A stretch of 10,869 bases of DNA, taken from the NCBI GenBank assembly GCA_036501345.1, contig DASYAN010000342.1:1-10869 (forward strand), given 5' to 3'. The stretch comes from DASYAN01 sp036501345. GTDB taxonomy: Bacteria; Chloroflexota; Ktedonobacteria; Ktedonobacterales; Ktedonobacteraceae. The position numbers and the translations under genes are program-made. Below are positions 6,885-10,869 of this stretch, piece after piece (the first letter of the stretch is position 1; each line of letters opens with the position of its first letter). The notes under the pieces were generated by a model that was not told the DNA's origin, searched no databases, and saw only the letters and a program-made list of their open reading frames with translations.

Positions 6885-6914
6885 TTCGCCAGAAACTCAA
6901 CGAACGTTTATAAT
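6885..6914 (+). promoter_or_regulatory. Promoter for the hisD-like gene
   Basis: A perfect -10 box TATAAT (6909-6914) lies 18 bases after a poor -35 TTCGCC (6885-6890). Transcription would start near 6921, leaving a leader of about 40 bases that contains the AAAGGA ribosome site at 6947-6952, seven bases before the ATG. Confidence 0.55.
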
Positions 6915-6959
6915 ACTTTGGTGATTCAATCTTAGTTCCTCTATCTAAAGGAAATAATC

Positions 6960-8276
6960 ATGATACATGTCTATGAACTATCCAAGCTAAATGCGGAGCA
7001 GCGGACTCGCCTTCTGCGCCGAGCCGAAGTTGCCATTGATGAGTTGCTTGAGTATGTACGTCCCATTGTAGGAGCTATACGCGAGAAAGGTGATGAGGCT
7101 CTTATCGAGTTCATAGAGCGCTTCGATCACGTGCAATTGAAACCGGACCGACTACGTGTAAGTCGCGAGGAGATTGAGCAGGCCCATGATCAGCTTGATA
7201 GCACCGTTCATCACGCAATCGAGCAGGCTATACACAATGTACGTACTTTCCATGAGCGCCAAATGCCGCATGAGCAATGGTTTACCCAGGTAGCACCGGG
7301 AGCGATGGCTGGCGAAAAGATTACACCGATCAGTAGTGTGGGTCTCTACGTTCCACGCGGTAAGGGCGCTTTTCCTTCGGTGATGTATATGCTGGCAACT
7401 CCGGCTAGTATTGCTGGGGTTCCTCGTATTGTGGTTTGTACGCCGCCAGCTCCTGATGGTACAGTTGATCCGGCATCGCTAGTAGCCGCCGATCTATGCG
7501 GTGTGCATGAGATCTACCGCATTGGGGGAGCACAAGCGATTGCTGCTCTGGCATATGGTACTGCTAGCATCGCACGCGTCCATAAGATTACTGGTCCTGG
7601 TAATCCATACGTCTCTGCAGCTAAACGTTTGCTCTATGGAACCGTCGACGTGGGCCTGCCAGCAGGACCTAGTGAGTCAATTGTACTAGCCGACGAAACT
7701 GCAGATCCCGAACTGGTCGCACGCGATCTACTTGTCGAAGCTGAGCATGGACCGGACTCTTCCAGTCTGCTGATCACCGATAGCCGTGCCCTACTTGAGA
7801 CAGTTCTCTCTCTTCTACCCGACAAGATTGCAGCACTTCCCGAGCCTCGGCAGACGTTCTGTCGCAGCGGCTTCGAGAGCGAGAAAGGCACTGGTGGCCT
7901 CATACTGACCGCGAATATACGTCAGGGCATTGACTTTGTTAATGAATATGCACCTGAGCACCTGCAAGTGCACGTACGAGAACCATTTGCCGTGCTGCCA
8001 GATCTGAAGAATGCTGGCGAGATCCTGATTGGACCCTATACACCAATCCCGATGGGCAACTATTGTCTGGGTACAAATGCGATCCTGCCCACTGGTGGCT
8101 TTGCTCATACATTTTCATGCACGACTGTCTTCGATTTCCTGAAGCGTACTGGCATAGGATATATGACGGCTGAAGGATACGCTAGTCTGAGCGAAGTAAC
8201 ACGTCAGTTAGCCGAGTTCGAGGGTTTCCCAGCGCATGCCAAAGCAGTAACAGAGCGTCCTGCGCCTCGTACATAA
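6960..8276 (+). CDS. hisD: Histidinol dehydrogenase family protein (HisD-like)
   Basis: Family function: zinc- and NAD-dependent oxidation of L-histidinol to L-histidine, the last two steps of histidine synthesis. The 438-residue length is normal. Seen: VGLYVPRGK at about 128, the ITGPGNPYV signature near 210, AGPSE near 235, AEHGP with E260 and H263, the catalytic pair E333-H334 in APEHL, LPTGGFAHTFS near 375, and H426 near the C-terminus. By alignment from memory with E. coli HisD, zinc ligands H262 and H419 are kept (H263, H426), but Q259 is E260 and D360 is N367 (GNY for GDY). E333/H334 match E326/H327. The gene stands alone with its own promoter and no other his gene nearby. It may be the true HisD with a variant metal site or a paralogue acting on another amino-alcohol or polyol; the family is certain, the substrate is not. 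Confidence 0.88.
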   Translation: MIHVYELSKLNAEQRTRLLRRAEVAIDELLEYVRPIVGAIREKGDEALIEFIERFDHVQLKPDRLRVSREEIEQAHDQLDSTVHHAIEQAIHNVRTFHERQMPHEQWFTQVAPGAMAGEKITPISSVGLYVPRGKGAFPSVMYMLATPASIAGVPRIVVCTPPAPDGTVDPASLVAADLCGVHEIYRIGGAQAIAALAYGTASIARVHKITGPGNPYVSAAKRLLYGTVDVGLPAGPSESIVLADETADPELVARDLLVEAEHGPDSSSLLITDSRALLETVLSLLPDKIAALPEPRQTFCRSGFESEKGTGGLILTANIRQGIDFVNEYAPEHLQVHVREPFAVLPDLKNAGEILIGPYTPIPMGNYCLGTNAILPTGGFAHTFSCTTVFDFLKRTGIGYMTAEGYASLSEVTRQLAEFEGFPAHAKAVTERPAPRT

Positions 8277-8306
8277 CTTTTCCAGAGATCTGAAGTCAGT
8301 CTATTG

Positions 8307-8348
8307 TGAGCAGTGCAGCTAAAAAACTATGAAATATAGCACTGCTCA
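8307..8348. repeat. 10-bp perfect inverted repeat between hisD-like gene and kinase
   Basis: TGAGCAGTGC (8307-8316) and GCACTGCTCA (8339-8348) are exact reverse complements 22 bases apart. No T run follows, so it is not a standard terminator. The arm centres are 32 bases apart, close to three helical turns, and the right arm covers the -35 position of the kinase promoter. An operator bound by a dimer pair or a looped repressor is one reading; a structured 3' end for the hisD-like mRNA is another. Confidence 0.6.
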
Positions 8349-8362
8349 GCACAGGAAAGATG

Positions 8363-8371
8363 TGTTATAAT
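8363..8371 (+). promoter_or_regulatory. Extended -10 promoter for the kinase gene
   Basis: TGT followed by a perfect TATAAT (8366-8371) makes an extended -10 element; the -35 position (TGCTCA, 8343-8348) is poor and lies in the right arm of the inverted repeat. Predicted start is near 8378, giving a leader of about 120 bases. A consensus TTGACA at 8407-8412 within that leader has no matching -10. Confidence 0.55.
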
Positions 8372-8457
8372 GCCACAATAGGCAAAAGTCTAAGCTCAGA
8401 GTCAGTTTGACAGAACTGCGTGAACCTTAGGCAAATCAAAGCGGTGTAATGTGTCAA

Positions 8458-8484
8458 GGGACCCAATCCCCTAAAGGGGGTCCC
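8458..8484 (+). other. GC-rich hairpin in the kinase leader, next to the ribosome site
   Basis: GGGACCC (8458-8464) can pair with GGGTCCC (8478-8484), or alternatively CCCC (8468-8471) with GGGG (8476-8479) around TAAA, extended by GGGAC/GTCCC. The stem ends two bases before the AAAAAGG ribosome site (8486-8492), and the ATG is at 8499. It could limit ribosome access or act as an attenuator with the TTTTT at 8494-8498; neither is proven. Confidence 0.5.
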
Positions 8485-8498
8485 CAAAAAGGCTTTTT

Positions 8499-10385
8499 AT
8501 GGTAAATAATTATTCTTCTGATCCTAATAATGCAGCGCCTATAGGTCAGTTTGTGAAACCACAGAATGACCTGAGAGGTTCTCTACCGGAGACACCATAT
8601 ACTCCACATACTCCCGGTATAGAACATGCAGCTACACGGTCTTCTACAGCCTCAGAGGAACACAATGGTGGATATGGCAATTCAGCAGGTCCACATCGAT
8701 TGACAGCCAATACAGTCCTTTCTGGAGGCCGTTATAAGATTGAAAGGCTAGTTGCCTCCGGTGGTATGGGTGCCGTCTATTGCGCAATAGACATGCGATT
8801 TAACCGCCCCTGTGCGGTGAAAGAGATGCTGAATTCATTCAGCAACGAGGCCGAGCGAGCTCAAGCAGTAGAATGGTTCTCACGTGAAGCCACGTTATTG
8901 CTCGATCTCAACCATCCCTGTATTCCGCGTGTACGCGATTTCTTCGCAGAGGACGGCCAGCACTACCTCGTAATGGACTTTATCGATGGGCGCACATTAG
9001 CAGAGGTATTAGAACAGGATGGTCACGTAGCTGGTCTGAACGGGACTCGCGGTATCTCAGAAGATCGTGCCCGCCGTTGGATTCGGCAACTATGCGCGGT
9101 GCTGAACTATCTGCACAGCCAATCACCACCTATAATCTTCCGCGATCTCAAGCCTTCGAACATTATGGTAACAAATCGCGACGAAATTAAATTGATCGAC
9201 TTCGGTATTGCACGTACTTTCCAGTCACAACATCAGTCAACAGTAATTATGACGCTGGGTTATGCACCACCTGAGCAATTACATGGCATGCCAGAACCAC
9301 GCAGTGATATCTATGCATTGGGGGCAACGGTGTATCGCCTGCTTACACGTCATGATGCAGTCAATAATAAGCCCAATATTTTCTCTTTCCCACCTATACG
9401 TTCACTGCGTCCAGATATTACCCCAGCCTTTGAGCAAATTATCACTAGGGCGTTAATACCAAACCTAGAGCAGCGTTGGACAACTACTGAAGAGATGGAG
9501 CGTGCCATTATAAATCTGCCCCCGCTTCCTCCAGGAGGAGCCACGCCATCTAGGCCAGTGCCATCGAGTACTCCAAGCTCGTCTTCGAGTTCACCATCAC
9601 TTACTCCTAATGTGGCACAACCCGGTTCACGGCCAAGTGGTACTCCACAGGTGACGTTACATACAACGACTGGCCCTGCAGGTTCCTATATCAATGCCGC
9701 CTTGAGTCATCTGAGTACTACACCGACAAGGGTTGAAGATGCCTATAATGCTGTCCAAGCAGCACATACCATGGAGCCCAATAACTCAATTGTGCATAAA
9801 ATCTTTGGGCAGGTATTTGCACGCCGACAGCCACCCAATGTCGATAATGCCATACGCGCCTATCTACGATCAGTAGAGTTATACTCTGATGATGCGGAAA
9901 CACATAAACTCCTGGGAGATGTCTGGCTCTATTTACGCCCGAATCATCTTCAAGCCATTTCGGCATATACTCAAGCACTCCGCTTGAACGCCAACGATTT
10001 TGAAGCACGTGAGCGCTTAGCTCTGTGTTTTGAAAAGACTGGTCAGCTAGAAGCTGCTTTGCGTGAGTACCAAGAAGCATTACGCTTGGCGGCAACGCCA
10101 TCGCAGGTTCCGCTAGTACTGCTCAGATTGCATTTTGCGATTGGTCAGGTTGCTAGACGCTTAGGTCCAAATCAATTTCCCGTAGCAGAAAACGCCTTTG
10201 TCCAAGTGCTCATCCTCAATCCTTCCGACCACAGAACGCGTTACTTGCTAGCCCAGGTGTATGAGCAAGAAGGCAAATTGGATGAGGCATTCCGGGAATG
10301 TGGATATGTGTTGGGGCCACTGGGAAGTAGTGACCCGACAGTCGCCCAGATGTATAATCGTATAAGAGTCCGCTTAGGACGATAA
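8499..10385 (+). CDS. PknB-like serine/threonine protein kinase with C-terminal TPR repeats
   Basis: A 628-residue Hanks-type kinase that should phosphorylate Ser/Thr on partner proteins. Residues 1-77 are low-complexity and probably disordered. The kinase domain spans about 78-343: glycine loop ASGGMG (86-91, first Gly replaced by Ala), catalytic lysine K108 in AVKEM, helix-C glutamate E130, catalytic loop FRDLKPSN with D216, K218 and N221 (Phe in place of the usual His), DFG 234-236, activation-loop T248 and T252 as likely phosphosites, and APPEQ. All catalytic residues are present, so it should be active. A Ser/Pro-rich linker (about 345-395) leads to about five TPR-type helix pairs (395-625) for protein binding. 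No membrane helix is evident, unlike classical PknB, so it is probably cytoplasmic. The ATG follows AAAAGG with six bases between. The exported protein gene 47 bases downstream may share its transcript. Confidence 0.92.
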   Translation: MVNNYSSDPNNAAPIGQFVKPQNDLRGSLPETPYTPHTPGIEHAATRSSTASEEHNGGYGNSAGPHRLTANTVLSGGRYKIERLVASGGMGAVYCAIDMRFNRPCAVKEMLNSFSNEAERAQAVEWFSREATLLLDLNHPCIPRVRDFFAEDGQHYLVMDFIDGRTLAEVLEQDGHVAGLNGTRGISEDRARRWIRQLCAVLNYLHSQSPPIIFRDLKPSNIMVTNRDEIKLIDFGIARTFQSQHQSTVIMTLGYAPPEQLHGMPEPRSDIYALGATVYRLLTRHDAVNNKPNIFSFPPIRSLRPDITPAFEQIITRALIPNLEQRWTTTEEMERAIINLPPLPPGGATPSRPVPSSTPSSSSSSPSLTPNVAQPGSRPSGTPQVTLHTTTGPAGSYINAALSHLSTTPTRVEDAYNAVQAAHTMEPNNSIVHKIFGQVFARRQPPNVDNAIRAYLRSVELYSDDAETHKLLGDVWLYLRPNHLQAISAYTQALRLNANDFEARERLALCFEKTGQLEAALREYQEALRLAATPSQVPLVLLRLHFAIGQVARRLGPNQFPVAENAFVQVLILNPSDHRTRYLLAQVYEQEGKLDEAFRECGYVLGPLGSSDPTVAQMYNRIRVRLGR

Positions 10386-10432
10386 GAGGCAAATTTTTAT
10401 GCATTATATATTCGGCATGAAGGGAATGTGTC

Positions 10433-10869
10433 ATGAGTACGCAAAGTCTCGCTCCTAGGAGACAAGGCAGCAAACATCTACTTGCTTTTTCTTTACTTAG
10501 TGGGCTACTAATCACTTGGCTAGCGCTCTCCTCTACTGCCTTCGCTGCTCAGCGGCTACCAGATGCGTCATCAGGTACTCAGCAAGGTCTTCTGCGTGCA
10601 GGTGTTTCTGTCGTTCGCCTGCTCGTTACATATGAGAAAGCCGATAATTCCGGGCCAGTGTATTGTACGGGCCTAGGAGCCATAGTTGCAAGCTGGTCAG
10701 TACAGAATAGCAGTGATCAGAACAGTTGGGTCCTAACAGACAGCTCTCTGGTGAACGGCAGTCAAGCCCTCTGTGCAAATGGGCATCCCAAGGCCGCATT
10801 AAGCAGTATCGAGGTATATTTGAGTACTGCTTATAACCAGCAAACCATGACCTTTCAGAGTGTTGGACC
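10433..10869 (+). CDS. Sec-exported protein with trypsin/HtrA-like N-terminal region (3' part beyond the window)
   Basis: Only the first 145 residues are visible; the frame is open to the right edge. A signal peptide is clear: basic RRQGSK (9-14), hydrophobic core 16-33, and AFA before the probable cut after residue 38. The mature start has SVVRLLVTY (59-67), then CTGLGAIVAS (78-87) and WVLTDSSLVN (99-108). This spacing resembles the opening strands of HtrA/trypsin proteases (GTGFIV ... LTNAHVV), but the catalytic His position holds Ser105. C78 and C114 could form a disulfide. It may be an inactive protease-fold sensor or binding domain, or an unrelated exported protein. The ATG has AGGGA at 10421-10425, seven bases upstream, and it follows the kinase gene closely, suggesting a joint role such as kinase output or envelope sensing. 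Confidence 0.75.
   Translation, partial: MSTQSLAPRRQGSKHLLAFSLLSGLLITWLALSSTAFAAQRLPDASSGTQQGLLRAGVSVVRLLVTYEKADNSGPVYCTGLGAIVASWSVQNSSDQNSWVLTDSSLVNGSQALCANGHPKAALSSIEVYLSTAYNQQTMTFQSVG

Noticed and set aside
8307..8348. Inverted repeat as an intrinsic terminator of the hisD-like gene
   Set aside because: The loop is 22 bases and no T run follows the right arm on either strand.
8407..8435. TTGACA at 8407-8412 as a second kinase promoter
   Set aside because: No acceptable -10 box lies 16-18 bases downstream.
10399..10458. 19-codon reading frame overlapping the start of the exported-protein gene
   Set aside because: It has a possible AGAGG site at 10385-10389, but its length and sequence are easily explained by chance and its peptide shows no leader-like pattern.

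Overview
The window looks like part of a Chloroflexota chromosome, probably class Ktedonobacteria. This is inferred from the mix of genes and style: a soluble Ser/Thr kinase fused to TPRs beside a Sec-exported protein, actinobacterial-type XPB-associated proteins, moderate base composition (about half G+C by eye) and loosely spaced short operons. No rRNA or species marker is present, so the placement is tentative. All recognised genes are on the + strand. I saw no CRISPR array, insertion sequence, prophage gene or integrase.

Left part (1-4864): after a good promoter at the left edge come two large genes overlapping by 20 bases (243-2207 and 2188-4593). I read both as divergent paralogues of the family that accompanies XPB-type DNA helicases in bacteria (XPB/Ssl2 N-terminal-like, helicase-associated domain; the M. 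tuberculosis Rv0862c type). Neither has helicase motifs. The second appears to carry two consecutive copies of the C-terminal domain. A small gene of unknown function (4643-4864) follows, possibly from its own extended -10 promoter.

Middle part (4865-6254): a gene-free stretch holds a 96-base segment bounded by 18-base inverted repeats (16/18 matching). Then a strong promoter drives tRNA-Gly(GCC) and tRNA-Cys(GCA). A 9-bp leader hairpin abuts the tRNA-Gly 5' end. A terminator-like hairpin separates the tRNAs from recO (5370-6182, recombination mediator with a four-cysteine zinc site). recO is followed by its own terminator candidate.

Right part (6255-10869): an AT-richer orphan gene (6419-6844) precedes a stand-alone hisD-family gene (6960-8276). 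That gene has its own promoter, lacks other his genes nearby, and has substitutions at two of the four residues that bind zinc in the E. coli enzyme. A 222-base intergenic region with a 10-bp inverted repeat, an extended -10 promoter and a GC-rich hairpin close to the start codon leads into a PknB-like kinase-TPR gene (8499-10385). The last gene (10433 to the right edge, incomplete) encodes a Sec-exported protein whose start resembles a trypsin/HtrA fold with Ser where the catalytic His is expected.

How the genes might work together: the two XPB-associated proteins and recO are all plausibly DNA-repair related. The kinase and the exported protein probably form a separate sensing or envelope unit. 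Nothing in the sequence links these groups beyond proximity.
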